The notes beneath the pieces were generated by a model that worked only from the letters and a program-made list of their open reading frames with translations, was not told where the DNA came from and searched no databases. A stretch of 43,228 nt of DNA from an uncultured Bacteroidota bacterium (lineage in GTDB: Bacteria > Bacteroidota > Bacteroidia > Bacteroidales > WCHB1-69), in contig CACYHG010000012.1 of NCBI GenBank assembly GCA_902774175.1, positions 1-43,228 on the forward strand, read 5' to 3'. Of the stretch, positions 23,391-33,024 are shown in pieces; positions within the stretch are counted from its first letter, which is position 1; each line of letters starts with the position of its first letter. The position numbers were made by a program, and so were the translations under genes.

Positions 23391-25847
23391 ATGGAAATAT
23401 CCTACAAATGGCTCAAACGCTACCTTCCCGTTGACCTTCCGGCGGCCGAAACATCCGCTCTGCTTACAGACTGCGGGCTGGAAATCGAAACCGTGGAACA
23501 ATATGAAAGCATAAAGGGAGGACTTGAGCATGTGTACATAGGCAAGGTGCTGACCTGCGAGGCCCATCCCGACTCGGACCATCTGCACATCACGACCGTG
23601 GATACGGGTCAGGAGCAGCCCCTGCATATTGTGTGCGGAGCACCGAACGTAAAGGCAGGACAGAATGTGGTTGTCGCATGTGTCGGCGCCACCCTCTACC
23701 CCTCCGACGGCGGCAGCATAACCATAAAGAAATCGAAAATCCGCGGCGAAGTCTCCGAAGGGATGATCTGCGCGGAGGACGAACTCGGTGTCGGTGAGGA
23801 TCACGCAGGCATCATGGTGCTGCCCGAAACGGCCGTTCCTGGAACACCCGCCAAGGATTATTTCCAAGTGGAAAGCGACACGGTTTTCGGTATCGGACTG
23901 ACCCCGAACCGCAGCGACGCCATCTGCCACATCGGTGTCGCCAGAGACCTCTCCGCATCAATACACAGACATCTTGGAAAGAGAATACCTTTGCAATATC
24001 CTGATATAAGCGGCTTTCCTGAAAAAGGACCGGCCAACCCCGTCTCCATCGAAATTAAGGACACGGAACGCTGCCCGCGTTACACCGGACTGCACATAAG
24101 CGGAGTCAGGGTTGCGGAATCGCCTGAATGGATGAAGGGGCTTCTGCGCACCGTAGGCATCCGCCCAATAAACAACATTGTGGACATCACACAGTTTGTG
24201 ATGTTGGAGTGCGGGCAGCCGATGCACGCCTTCGACGCCGCAAAAATCAACGGAAAAAAGGTGATTATACGTAGGGCTGTGAAAGAGGAACCCTTCATGA
24301 CACTGGACGGGATCGAACGGAAACTGGATCCTGAGGATCTGGTCATCTGCAACGCAGACTCACCCATGTGCCTGGCGGGCGTCATGGGAGGTGAACTGTC
24401 CGGAATCACCGCGGAAACCACCGACGTTTTTCTGGAAAGCGCCTGTTTCCAGGCAGCAGGAATCCGCAAAACAGCCAAAAGGCACACCTTGAAGACCCAC
24501 GCCTCGTTCAGATATGAGCGGGGATGCGACCCGAACATCACCCTTTGGACTCTGAAACGGGCCGCAATGCTGATTCAGGAGATAGCCGGCGGCACCATAT
24601 CCGCCGTCACGGACTGCTACCCCATACCGGTGGAAAAGAAAATTGTGGACATCTCCTACGCACAACTGAACGCAATTGCCGGACAGGAGCTTGAAAAGGA
24701 GATGGTCCTTCAGATTCTGACCGACCTGGAGATGGCGCCGGTCAAGGATGAGAACGGTATAATGACCATTGCCGTCCCCACAAACAAAGTGGATGTGACC
24801 CGTCCCGCGGACATTGCTGAGGAGGTCATGCGCATCTACGGATACAACCGCATCGGCATGCCCGACCGGTTCACATTCCATCCGTCAAACCTTGAAGAGA
24901 ACCCGCAGCTTGTTGTCAAGGAGCGGATTTCAACATACCTTTCCGACAACGGTTTCTATGAAATCATGAACAACTCGCTGACAAAAAGCGACTACAGCCG
25001 GTTTGACTTCATCAACGGCGATGAGACGGTCACGCTGATGAACCCTTTAAGCAAGGATCTTCAGCAGATGCGCCAGACGCTGCTTTTCGGCGGGCTGGAG
25101 AGCATCGCACACAACATCAACCACGCAAACTGCAACCTCCGGATGTATGAATTCGGGACAATATACCACAAGGATAAGGAAAAGACTGCGACAGACAGCG
25201 TTACCGCACGTTTCCCGCACCGTCAAAGACTTTCCCTGTGGGTCACGGGTGCGCTGCAACCGGCATCCTGGGAGGCAAAACCGGAGGAGAGCGGCTTCTT
25301 CTATCTGAAAAACATGGTTCTGAATGCGTTGCAGAAAGCAAACTTCACTACAAAACGGTTGGTTGCGCAGCAGTTGGAGAAATATTGCGGAATGGTTCAC
25401 GCGCTCCAATTTCAGTTCAGGCAGCAACCGGTCGTTACCATCGGAGAGGTTGATCCGGAAATCCTGAAATATTTCGGCATCAAACAGAGGGTTTACCACG
25501 CGGACATCGTCTTTGACACTCTTGTAGCCCAAGTGGAGCGCAAGAAGATTCGTTTCAAGGAGCTGAACCGCTTCCCGGAGGTGGAACGCGATCTCGCCCT
25601 GCTGGTGGACAAGGATGTGCGCTATGAGCAATTGGAGAAGATTGCATACAAGACCGATTCCGCCATCCAGTCCGTCAACCTGTTTGATGTGTACGAAGGG
25701 AAGAATCTCCCGGAAGGGAAGAAATCCTACGCCATCAACTTTGTGATAACCAACACAGAACGCACCTTCACCGCCGAAGAGGTGCAGGCCGTCATGGACA
25801 AACTTATCCGAGCCTATGAAAAGGAGGCCGGAGCCCAATTAAGATAA
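23391..25847 (+). CDS. pheT: Phenylalanyl-tRNA synthetase beta subunit
   Basis: PheT pairs with PheS to charge tRNA-Phe, and also edits mischarged Tyr-tRNA. The 818-residue protein shows all expected domains: an EMAP-like tRNA-binding fold (GKVLTCEAHPDSDHLHITTV, about residues 40-150), B3/B4 editing domain (VDITQFVMLECGQPMHAFDA, ARNP-like SLTPNRSDA region earlier), B5 domain (VPTNKVDVTRPADIAEEVMR), catalytic-like core (SDNGFYEIMNNSLTKSDYS) and a C-terminal anticodon-binding FDX-ACB domain (FPEVERDLALLVDKDVRYEQ). pheS is not adjacent, which is normal in Bacteroidetes. A promoter and an inverted repeat precede it. Confidence 0.97.
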   Translation: MEISYKWLKRYLPVDLPAAETSALLTDCGLEIETVEQYESIKGGLEHVYIGKVLTCEAHPDSDHLHITTVDTGQEQPLHIVCGAPNVKAGQNVVVACVGATLYPSDGGSITIKKSKIRGEVSEGMICAEDELGVGEDHAGIMVLPETAVPGTPAKDYFQVESDTVFGIGLTPNRSDAICHIGVARDLSASIHRHLGKRIPLQYPDISGFPEKGPANPVSIEIKDTERCPRYTGLHISGVRVAESPEWMKGLLRTVGIRPINNIVDITQFVMLECGQPMHAFDAAKINGKKVIIRRAVKEEPFMTLDGIERKLDPEDLVICNADSPMCLAGVMGGELSGITAETTDVFLESACFQAAGIRKTAKRHTLKTHASFRYERGCDPNITLWTLKRAAMLIQEIAGGTISAVTDCYPIPVEKKIVDISYAQLNAIAGQELEKEMVLQILTDLEMAPVKDENGIMTIAVPTNKVDVTRPADIAEEVMRIYGYNRIGMPDRFTFHPSNLEENPQLVVKERISTYLSDNGFYEIMNNSLTKSDYSRFDFINGDETVTLMNPLSKDLQQMRQTLLFGGLESIAHNINHANCNLRMYEFGTIYHKDKEKTATDSVTARFPHRQRLSLWVTGALQPASWEAKPEESGFFYLKNMVLNALQKANFTTKRLVAQQLEKYCGMVHALQFQFRQQPVVTIGEVDPEILKYFGIKQRVYHADIVFDTLVAQVERKKIRFKELNRFPEVERDLALLVDKDVRYEQLEKIAYKTDSAIQSVNLFDVYEGKNLPEGKKSYAINFVITNTERTFTAEEVQAVMDKLIRAYEKEAGAQLR

Positions 25848-25872
25848 TATCGTATGTAAAAGCTTAACAGAC

Positions 25873-26826
25873 ATGATTGCATATCAAGAGAAAAAAGACT
25901 GCCGCTCCGGCTTTGGCGAAGGGCTGCTGGAGGCGGGAAGACAGAACGACCAGGTTGTCGCCCTATGTGCGGACCTGACCGGCTCGGTAAAAATGAACTC
26001 ATTCGCACAAGCGTTCCCGGAAAGGTTTTTCCAAGTGGGCATCGCTGAAGCCAACATGATCGGCATGGCCGCCGGCATGGCGCTCAGCGGGAAAATCCCA
26101 TTCGTAGGCTCATTCGCAAACTTCTGCACCACTCGCGTGCTGGACCAGATACGCATGGTGGTGGCCTACTCCAACAACAATGTGAAGATATGCGGTTCGC
26201 ACGCCGGAATAACCACCGGTGAGGACGGGGCGACCCATCAGGTGATGGAGGACATCGGATTCATCAAGGGAATTCCGAACATGACAGTGATCAACCCGTG
26301 CGACTTCAACCAGACCAAAGCCGCCACGCTGGCAATCGCCAAACAGGTCGGACCGGTCTACCTGCGCTACGGAAGGCCGAAGGTGCCGAACTTCACCGAT
26401 CCGGAACAACCCTTCGTCATTGGCAAGGCCATCCGTATGCGGGAAGGCAGCGATGTGACACTGTTTGCCACCGGCCACATGGTGTTTCCGGCCTTGTCGG
26501 CAGCGGAAATCCTGCATGAGAAAGGAATCTCCGCCGAAGTGATAAACATACACACAATCAAACCGCTGGATACAGAAGCGATACTGCAGTCAGTCCAAAA
26601 GACCGGATGCGCAGTAAGCTGCGAGGAGCATTCCGTCATCAACGGCTTAGGCGACAGCATTGCCCGGACACTGGTGCAGCACCACCTCTGCCCGCTGGAA
26701 TATGTGGGCATGGCGGATGTTTTCGGACAGAGCGGGACACCGGACGAGCTTATGCTCCACTACCATTTGGACGACGCGCACATAGTTGAGGCGGCACAGA
26801 AGGCAATCCAAAGGAAAAACGGCTGA
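25873..26826 (+). CDS. Transketolase C-terminal subunit
   Basis: This 317-residue protein corresponds to the second half of transketolase (pyrimidine-binding plus C-terminal domains), as found in split transketolases. Visible landmarks are CADLTGSVKMNSF, RFFQVGIAEANMIGMAAGMA with the catalytic Glu, GSHAGITTGEDGATHQ, and VINIHTIKPLDTEAI in the C-terminal domain. It would need an N-terminal partner binding thiamine diphosphate phosphate groups. That partner is usually the gene directly upstream, but here pheT is upstream and typA downstream. The partner must therefore be encoded elsewhere, or the protein has another role. A DXS-like C-terminal half is a less likely alternative. Confidence 0.85.
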   Translation: MIAYQEKKDCRSGFGEGLLEAGRQNDQVVALCADLTGSVKMNSFAQAFPERFFQVGIAEANMIGMAAGMALSGKIPFVGSFANFCTTRVLDQIRMVVAYSNNNVKICGSHAGITTGEDGATHQVMEDIGFIKGIPNMTVINPCDFNQTKAATLAIAKQVGPVYLRYGRPKVPNFTDPEQPFVIGKAIRMREGSDVTLFATGHMVFPALSAAEILHEKGISAEVINIHTIKPLDTEAILQSVQKTGCAVSCEEHSVINGLGDSIARTLVQHHLCPLEYVGMADVFGQSGTPDELMLHYHLDDAHIVEAAQKAIQRKNG

Positions 26827-26860
26827 GCACATATTAATTAAATGTAAGGAATAACAATCC

Positions 26861-28687
26861 ATGCAAAATATCAGAAATGTAGCCATCATAGCCCATGTGG
26901 ACCATGGGAAGACCACCTTGGTGGACAGAATATTATACCAGTCCAAACTGTTTCGCGACAATCAGGAAGTCAAGGAGCTGATATTGGACAACAACGATCT
27001 GGAACGAGAACGCGGCATCACCATATTGTCAAAGAATGTTTCCGTCCACTACAAGGATTACAAGATAAACATCATCGACACCCCGGGCCATAGCGATTTC
27101 GGCGGTGAAGTGGAACGTGTGCTGAACATGGCCGATGGGGTGCTGCTTATTGTGGACGCCTTTGAGGGACCGATGCCACAGACACGCTTTGTCCTGCAAA
27201 AGGCCATTGAGATGAATCTGAAACCGATTGTGGTCATCAACAAGGTGGACAAACCGAACTGCAATCCCGAACAGACGATGGAGGCGGTGTTCGACCTGAT
27301 GTTCGCACTTGGCGCCAGCGAAGAGCAGCTGGACTTCCCGGTAGTATACGGCTCCTCAAAGCAGGGCTGGATGAGTGACGACTGGAGAAAGCCGACCGAC
27401 AATGTCTCCTACCTGCTGGACCAGATAATCACACACATTCCGGAATACAAAGCCAAAGAGGGCAACACCCAGATGATTATCTCCTCCCTGGACTATTCCT
27501 CATACGTGGGCAGGATTGCCGTGGGAAAACTTACCCGAGGCACCCTGATTGCCGGACAGAACATTTCGTTGGTCAAACATGACGGCAGTATTGTAAAATC
27601 CAAAATCAAGGAACTTTACATTTTTGAGGGATTAGGAAAGGAAAAGATTAAAACTGAGATACAGGCTGGTGAGATTTGTGCCATCTTCGGCATTGAAGGG
27701 TTTGAGATTGGGGACACCATCGCCGATTTTGAAAATCCGGAAGCGCTGCCTCCTATCAAAGTGGACGAGCCTACCATGAGCATGCTGTTCACCATCAACA
27801 ACTCCCCTTTCTTTGGCAAGGAGGGAAAATATGTGACATCACGGCATCTGCACGACAGGCTGCAGAAGGAGTTGGAAAAGAACCTCGCCCTGCGGGTTGA
27901 GCCTACAGCCTCACCCGATGCGCATATCGTGTACGGACGGGGCATCCTGCACCTCTCCATACTGATTGAGACCATGCGTCGCGAAGGGTACGAACTGCAG
28001 GTCGGCCAGCCAAAGGTCATAATCAAGGAGATTGACGGCAAAAAATGCGAACCGGTTGAGGAACTCATCGTGCTGGTTCCGGAAACCTTTTCCAGCCGGA
28101 CCATCGACCTGGTGACCAAACGTAAAGGGGAAATCCTTTCTGTCGAGACGAAAGGCGACCGCATATACCAGTGTTTCCGCATCCCGTCGCGCGGACTTAT
28201 CGGATTGCGCAGCCAGATGCTTACCGCCACCGAAGGCGAAGCCATCATGTCGCACCGGCTGGTGGACTTTGAACCATGGAAAGGTGACATCCCTCTGCGG
28301 CACAACGGCTCGTTAGTGGCCATGGAGACCGGAACGGCTGTAGCCTACGCAATGGACAAGCTTCAGGATCGCGGCAGCTATTTTGTGGAACCAATGGACG
28401 AGGTTTATGAAGGTGAAGTTATCGGACAGCACATCCGGCAGGACGATTTGGTCATCAACATCACAAAATCGAAAAAACTGAGCAACATGCGTGCGGCAGG
28501 TTCTGACGAGAAGGTGATGCTACCTCCCGCCATCAAGTTCTCACTGGAGGAATATATGGAATACATCGGTGAGGACGAGTATCTGGAGGTGACACCCAAA
28601 TCGCTCCGTCTGCGCAAGATCCTGCTTAACGACCTTGACCGCAAACGGCAGGCACGCCGGCTGGAGTCACAAGCCCAGAACCATTAG
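26861..28687 (+). CDS. typA: Ribosome-associated GTPase TypA/BipA
   Basis: TypA is a translational GTPase involved in 50S assembly and stress adaptation. The 608-residue protein has the G motifs HVDHGKTTL (G1, residue 12), RERGITI (G2), [16 protein letters not shown] (G3), NKVDK (G4) and GSSKQGW (G5). EF-G-like domains III and V follow, then the TypA-specific C-terminal domain with [20 protein letters not shown] and [20 protein letters not shown]. It starts 34 bases after the transketolase subunit, and a strong terminator lies downstream. Confidence 0.97.
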   Translation: MQNIRNVAIIAHVDHGKTTLVDRILYQSKLFRDNQEVKELILDNNDLERERGITILSKNVSVHYKDYKINIIDTPGHSDFGGEVERVLNMADGVLLIVDAFEGPMPQTRFVLQKAIEMNLKPIVVINKVDKPNCNPEQTMEAVFDLMFALGASEEQLDFPVVYGSSKQGWMSDDWRKPTDNVSYLLDQIITHIPEYKAKEGNTQMIISSLDYSSYVGRIAVGKLTRGTLIAGQNISLVKHDGSIVKSKIKELYIFEGLGKEKIKTEIQAGEICAIFGIEGFEIGDTIADFENPEALPPIKVDEPTMSMLFTINNSPFFGKEGKYVTSRHLHDRLQKELEKNLALRVEPTASPDAHIVYGRGILHLSILIETMRREGYELQVGQPKVIIKEIDGKKCEPVEELIVLVPETFSSRTIDLVTKRKGEILSVETKGDRIYQCFRIPSRGLIGLRSQMLTATEGEAIMSHRLVDFEPWKGDIPLRHNGSLVAMETGTAVAYAMDKLQDRGSYFVEPMDEVYEGEVIGQHIRQDDLVINITKSKKLSNMRAAGSDEKVMLPPAIKFSLEEYMEYIGEDEYLEVTPKSLRLRKILLNDLDRKRQARRLESQAQNH

Positions 28688-28717
28688 TTCTTTTTTTATT
28701 TTGACAAACAAAAAAAA

Positions 28718-28746
28718 AGCGGATTCCAAATGGAATCCGCTTTTTT
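28718..28746. terminator. Bidirectional rho-independent terminator between typA and the PorE-like gene
   Basis: AGCGGATTCC and GGAATCCGCT form a perfect 10-bp stem around AAAT. A T-run follows on the plus strand and an A-run precedes it, so it can terminate both convergent transcripts. Confidence 0.9.
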
Positions 28747-28765
28747 CAGATGAGTTGTATACTCT

Positions 28766-30802
28766 TTATTTCACGATTTCGAACTCAACACGACGGTTGT
28801 GCTGGCGTCCTTCATCCGTTTCGTTGGTGTCAATCGGACGCGACTCGCCATAACCCTTGGTGGTCATCCTGCTGCGTGAGATACCCTTATCGACAAGATA
28901 GTCGGCGGCTGTTTTTGCACGACGCTCGGAAAGAGCCTGGTTGTATTCGTCCGTACCCATGCTGTCGGTGTGGCCGGAAATCAGAACCTTGACATCCGGA
29001 TGACGTTTCATGTAGTCGGCAACCATGTCAAGCCTGCGTGCGGCCTCGGAACCCTGTACATTGGACTTGTCGAAGTCAAATTCGATATTCTTCAGATGTT
29101 CAGGCATCTCGCTACCATCAGATTCAAGCTCGATAATAAGCTCCTTCTTCTGGAATCCGGAGGAATCAGGAATGTCGAAAGTCTCCTCGTGGCTACGGTA
29201 TCCCGGTGATTTCACAAGAATCTTGTAGTGGTGGCCTGCAGGGAGGGACAGAAGGAACTTGCCGGTTTCGGAATTGGTCTCAAAGTCTCCGATTTTGCGG
29301 TTGGAGTCCAGATCGAACAGCTCGATGGAGGCGGAAAGCGGCTCCTTGGTGTTCTTGTCACGTACCAGACCTGTCAGCAGGGTCATCTGGTGGGTCGGCA
29401 TGGCCTTTTCCTTCACCTCACTCTCCTCTGCAAAGGGATCCTCGTCATCCAACAGATTGTCCTCAGTTGTGGAGACAAAGACCTTGTCGGATTTGAAGGA
29501 GATGCAGTAGATATCCTCCTCACCGAATCCTGTCGGCTGGGCGGAGGCATAGTAGGCGCTCTTTCCGTTCGCAGTAATCACGAAGGAGATGTCGTCACCC
29601 GGAGTGTTGATGGGAAGACCGAGGTTCCTCGGTTTGGACCATTTGCCATCCTCAAATGTGGTGACAAAAATGTCGAATCCGCCCATGCCGTCGTGGCCGC
29701 GCGAACTGAAATACATGGTCTTTCCATCAGGATGGGCGAAAACGGTCACCTCATCTTCCGGAGTGTTCAGAACATTACCCAAATTCTCAACAACTTTCCA
29801 TTTACCTTTGTCATTTTTGGTGACTTTGTAAATGTCATGCCCGCCATAACCCATGTCGGTACGGTCGGAGCAGTAGAAAATGGTGTTTCCGTCATAGGAA
29901 TATGAAGCCGAGGTCTCATGGGCCTTGGTGTTCACGGCACGCGGCAGCCTCTTGGCGGCACCGAACTTCTTGCCATGCAGTTTGGCCTCATACAGGTCAC
30001 CGCCCCTCTTTTCCTTATACAGCAGGACACGGCTCCCGTCGTTGGAGACACCCTGTACGGCAAAGTGTCCGCGGAAATTGGAACCCAGTGCCCAATGGGA
30101 TTTGTCCCAGGAGGAATCCTTGGAGGAACGGAAAATCTTCTCATAGTATTTGCCGTCCGAGGCATAACCCTTGTTCGGATTTTTCTTCATGGTACGACGG
30201 GTGGTGAAGAAGAGGGTGCTGTCGTCTGCAGTCACCGCAGGGCCGTACTCGTCATACTTGCCGTTCACATTGGTGTCCAGAATGTAGATTTTGCAAGGGA
30301 TCTCACCGCGACGGACCAGCATTTTGCCGTTTTTGCACTCCTTGATCCGCTGCTGAGCCTTGTTGTTGCCCTCACGGGTGACTCCCGGCGTCTTGAGATA
30401 ACGCTGGTAATACTTCACGGCATCGTCAAACTCATACCGCATCTGATGGGCATAACCCTTATAATACACCAATTCCGGGGCGACAAGGGAATCCAGGGCA
30501 TAGGCCGCTTCAGCATACCGCACCGCCTCAGGAATCTGGCTCAAATGCTCGTAACAATTGGCGATTTCATAATTCAATTCAGCATTTTTGGGATTGAACT
30601 CATTGGCTTTCAATAGGAAATTCACCGCGGTGCGATAATCCTCAGCCTTCATGGTCTTTTCTCCCATTTTCTTGTTTTTCAGAGCTCTCTTGAACTCTTT
30701 TTTCGTGTTGTTAGGAAAATTTGCCTGCTTGAACTCCACGCTCTGGGCAAACAGACATCCTACAAACGCCTGAAAAAACAATAAAATAAAAAACTTTCTC
30801 AT
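28766..30802 (-). CDS. porE: PorE-like OmpA-family multidomain protein
   Basis: The 678-residue protein has a signal peptide (FFILLFFQAFVGCLFAQ), then in order: TPR region (about residues 25-150), a beta-propeller with WD40/PD40-like repeats (YGPAVTADDSTLFFTTRRT, then TSASYSYDGNTIFYCSDRTD and YFSSRGHDGMGGFDIFVTTF), a carboxypeptidase-regulatory-like fold (TGLVRDKNTKEPLSASIELF) and an OmpA C-terminal peptidoglycan-binding domain (GHTDSMGTDEYNQALSERRA). This architecture and length match PorE (PG1058 of Porphyromonas gingivalis), a type IX secretion component. The ordering is clear; orthology is inferred because similar paralogs occur in Bacteroidetes. A T9SS cargo gene is present at 16452-17996, which fits. 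Confidence 0.75.
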   Translation of the reverse strand: MRKFFILLFFQAFVGCLFAQSVEFKQANFPNNTKKEFKRALKNKKMGEKTMKAEDYRTAVNFLLKANEFNPKNAELNYEIANCYEHLSQIPEAVRYAEAAYALDSLVAPELVYYKGYAHQMRYEFDDAVKYYQRYLKTPGVTREGNNKAQQRIKECKNGKMLVRRGEIPCKIYILDTNVNGKYDEYGPAVTADDSTLFFTTRRTMKKNPNKGYASDGKYYEKIFRSSKDSSWDKSHWALGSNFRGHFAVQGVSNDGSRVLLYKEKRGGDLYEAKLHGKKFGAAKRLPRAVNTKAHETSASYSYDGNTIFYCSDRTDMGYGGHDIYKVTKNDKGKWKVVENLGNVLNTPEDEVTVFAHPDGKTMYFSSRGHDGMGGFDIFVTTFEDGKWSKPRNLGLPINTPGDDISFVITANGKSAYYASAQPTGFGEEDIYCISFKSDKVFVSTTEDNLLDDEDPFAEESEVKEKAMPTHQMTLLTGLVRDKNTKEPLSASIELFDLDSNRKIGDFETNSETGKFLLSLPAGHHYKILVKSPGYRSHEETFDIPDSSGFQKKELIIELESDGSEMPEHLKNIEFDFDKSNVQGSEAARRLDMVADYMKRHPDVKVLISGHTDSMGTDEYNQALSERRAKTAADYLVDKGISRSRMTTKGYGESRPIDTNETDEGRQHNRRVEFEIVK

Positions 30803-30872
30803 CTGTTTGAAAATTTATAAATTAATAAATATGTTTTTCTTTATATCCTTTTAATACTTTATTTACTATACA

Positions 30873-31628
30873 TTAATTCTTGCAGTTCTCCAAACACTTC
30901 TCCGCCTGCTTGACACCCAATGCCAATGCCCGGCTCCAATCCTCACAAGCCCCCGCGTCATCATCAAGCATCTCCCTTATGTTGCCACGATGAAGGTAGG
31001 CGTTGCCATATTCCCCGTTCAACGAGATGGTCTTGTTAAAATCAGCGAAGGAGAGTTCAAACTCCTTTAATTTATAATAGGCGATGCCGCGATTGTTGTA
31101 CAGGAGATAATAGTCTGGCTTCAACCGGATGCAGGCGGTGAAATCCTCCACCGCACGCCGGTACGAACCTGTGTTCAGATAGACTATCCCCCTGTTGTTC
31201 AACGCCTGATAATAGTTGGTGTCCAAAGCATGGGCCAACGTATAGTCAGAAATCGCCGCATCGTAATCCTCCATCTTCACCCGCACACTGCCACGGTTGC
31301 AGTAGTAGGCGGCACACGGACGGTACTTGATGGCCTCCGTGTAATCGGCTAAAGCCTGCTCATAACGTCCGAGCATCCGGTTGCAGCTGCCACGGTCGTT
31401 ATAGGCTGCCGCCAGATTGGGGCGCAAGGCCAACAATTCGGAGAAACAGGCCGCCGCTTTTTCGTAATCCTCCTGCAAAAAGAGACTTTTCCCCTCCGCA
31501 TATAGTGCCCTTAAGGCAGAATCGGAAGAAGAAACAGCCGTCTTCTCTTCAGAAACCGCTTGTCCGACCACCTTGTTGGAGACAAGGCAAATCACTGACA
31601 ACATTATTATTACAAAAGAATTACGCAT
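30873..31628 (-). CDS. Secreted tetratricopeptide-repeat protein
   Basis: The 251-residue protein has an N-terminal signal (FVIIMLSVICLVSNKVVGQA) and then six consecutive TPR units of the class with a conserved AYxNRG step: AYNDRGSCNRMLGRYEQALA, YYCNRGSVRVKMEDYDAAIS, ALNNRGIVYLNTGSYRRAVE, LYNNRGIAYYKLKEFELSFA and AYLHRGNIREMLDDDAGACE. No other domain is seen. It lies 70 bases upstream of the PorE-like gene on the same strand, with its own promoter. An envelope scaffold role is likely, but the partner is unknown. Confidence 0.85.
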   Translation of the reverse strand: MRNSFVIIMLSVICLVSNKVVGQAVSEEKTAVSSSDSALRALYAEGKSLFLQEDYEKAAACFSELLALRPNLAAAYNDRGSCNRMLGRYEQALADYTEAIKYRPCAAYYCNRGSVRVKMEDYDAAISDYTLAHALDTNYYQALNNRGIVYLNTGSYRRAVEDFTACIRLKPDYYLLYNNRGIAYYKLKEFELSFADFNKTISLNGEYGNAYLHRGNIREMLDDDAGACEDWSRALALGVKQAEKCLENCKN

Positions 31629-31665
31629 ATAAAGTATATAGTTTCCTTTATTTCCTTGTTAATTT

Positions 31666-31674
31666 GCAAAAGTA
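31666..31674 (-). promoter_or_regulatory. Bacteroidetes -7 promoter element for the TPR gene
   Basis: The minus strand reads TACTTTTGC, 37 bases upstream of the ATG at 31628. It is separate from rimM, whose stop is at 31756. Confidence 0.7.
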
Positions 31675-31755
31675 TAAAAAAAATTCCACATTTCGCATGG
31701 AAAAATCAAAAAAAATCACAAAAAAATTAAGGGGGGTCCCACAGATGGGAAAAAA

Positions 31756-32292
31756 CTACTCCAGGGAGGGATTCAGGTATATGTCCAACAGCCCTTCCGG
31801 CATGGATACGACAATCCGCCGTGACGCGCGGTCCACATGTCGGATAAGATCATCCACGATTGGAATCAGCACTTCGGTGCCATCATGGTCAATCTGGAAC
31901 AGGGCCTGGTGCGGATATTCCAGCACATCCTTGCAGACACCGACCCGACGCTGCTCCTCATCCACGATTTCAAAGCCCTTTATTTCATGATAATAGAACC
32001 TGTTTCCGGTCAGCGGAGGCAGCATGGAAAGCGGCAGGAACAGCTCCGCGCCGACCAAAGACGGGGCATAACCGGCATCGACATCCTGAAACTGCACCAC
32101 CACCTGCTGCCGGTTTTTCACTTTAAGGGAGGTCACAAAAAAAGGAACCAGTTCTTCCTGTTGTTCAAGAAAAACTGATTCCATTGAATAATATTTCTCC
32201 GGTTCGTCCGTATCCAGATAAACCGAAAGTTCCCCTTTCAGACCGACAACCTTTGTGACCTTACCAAGGTAGAAAAAATCGTCGGACCGCAT
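31756..32292 (-). CDS. rimM: 16S rRNA processing protein RimM
   Basis: RimM binds ribosomal protein S19 and assists maturation of the 30S head. The 178-residue protein has the N-terminal RimM barrel (FFYLGKVTKVVGLKGELSVY, then VFLEQQEELVPFFVTSLKV and VVVQFQDVDAGYAPSLVGAE) and a C-terminal PRC barrel (IKGFEIVDEEQRRVGVCKDV, and LIPIVDDLIRHVDRASRRIV with the conserved IP....I pattern). The open frame extends upstream to 32460, but that part overlaps rpsP and is Arg/Pro-rich shadow sequence; the ATG at 32292, 7 bases after rpsP, is the start. Confidence 0.93.
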   Translation of the reverse strand: MRSDDFFYLGKVTKVVGLKGELSVYLDTDEPEKYYSMESVFLEQQEELVPFFVTSLKVKNRQQVVVQFQDVDAGYAPSLVGAELFLPLSMLPPLTGNRFYYHEIKGFEIVDEEQRRVGVCKDVLEYPHQALFQIDHDGTEVLIPIVDDLIRHVDRASRRIVVSMPEGLLDIYLNPSLE

Positions 32293-32299
32293 ACACCTG

Positions 32300-32899
32300 T
32301 TATGCTTCGGCAGGGGTTTCGGCCTCGGCGGTGGCGTCAGCTTCGGCAGGAGCCTCCGCTTCCGTCTGCGCATTGGCGGCGGCTTCAGCGGCAGCGGCGG
32401 CCTCAGCGGCCTCACGCTCCTCACGCTCCTTCTCTGCGATGGCACGGCGTTTTTCCTCAACCACAGCAGCTTTGGCCTCCTTCACCTTTGTTTCGGCCTC
32501 AAGCCTCTTCTTGGCCACCTCTTTACCGGCTTCAATCGCCTTGATACGGCAATCGCTCATCCGGCGGTCCTTCTCCTCCTTCCAGGCGGAGAAACGGGCT
32601 TCTGCCTCGGTTTCCGAGAAGGCGCCCTTAGCCACACCTCCCAACAGGTGCTTTTTCATGTACACGCCTTCCCTGCGAAGGAGGGAGCGGGCTGTGTCAG
32701 TAGGTTCGGCTCCGCAGTTAACCCAATAGAGGGCCCTGTCGAAGTTCAACACAACGGCGGCAGGTTCGGTCAAAGGGTTGTATGTGCCGATACGTTCAAT
32801 GTAACGTCCATCCCGAGGTGCACGACCGTCTGCAATGACAATGTGATAGAAAGGCTGACCCTTTTTACCATGTCTCTGTAATCTGATTTTTGTTGACAT
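32300..32899 (-). CDS. rpsP: Ribosomal protein S16 with Ala/Glu-rich C-terminal extension
   Basis: S16 is an assembly protein of the small ribosomal subunit. The first 80 residues are canonical: [37 protein letters not shown] and [20 protein letters not shown]. The remaining 110 residues are a charged helix ([20 protein letters not shown]) and then a low-complexity Ala/Glu tail. Extended S16 proteins are common in Bacteroidetes, though the role of the extension is unknown. rimM follows 7 bases downstream. The upstream minus strand has only a near-consensus promoter element, GACTTTTGC at 32941-32949. Confidence 0.95.
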   Translation of the reverse strand: MSTKIRLQRHGKKGQPFYHIVIADGRAPRDGRYIERIGTYNPLTEPAAVVLNFDRALYWVNCGAEPTDTARSLLRREGVYMKKHLLGGVAKGAFSETEAEARFSAWKEEKDRRMSDCRIKAIEAGKEVAKKRLEAETKVKEAKAAVVEEKRRAIAEKEREEREAAEAAAAAEAAANAQTEAEAPAEADATAEAETPAEA

Positions 32900-32994
32900 T
32901 AAATTACTTTTAAAATTTGAAACTTGTAAAATTTAAGCGTGCAAAAGTCGTAAAAAAATCAATACAAAAATGCAAATCCGCCATATTTTTTTTC

Positions 32995-33003
32995 TACCTT
33001 TGC
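32995..33003 (+). promoter_or_regulatory. Bacteroidetes -7 promoter element for cinA
   Basis: TACCTTTGC matches the consensus and ends 21 bases before the cinA ATG at 33025. Confidence 0.7.
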
Positions 33004-33024
33004 ATTTTTAAAAAAAATAACAAC

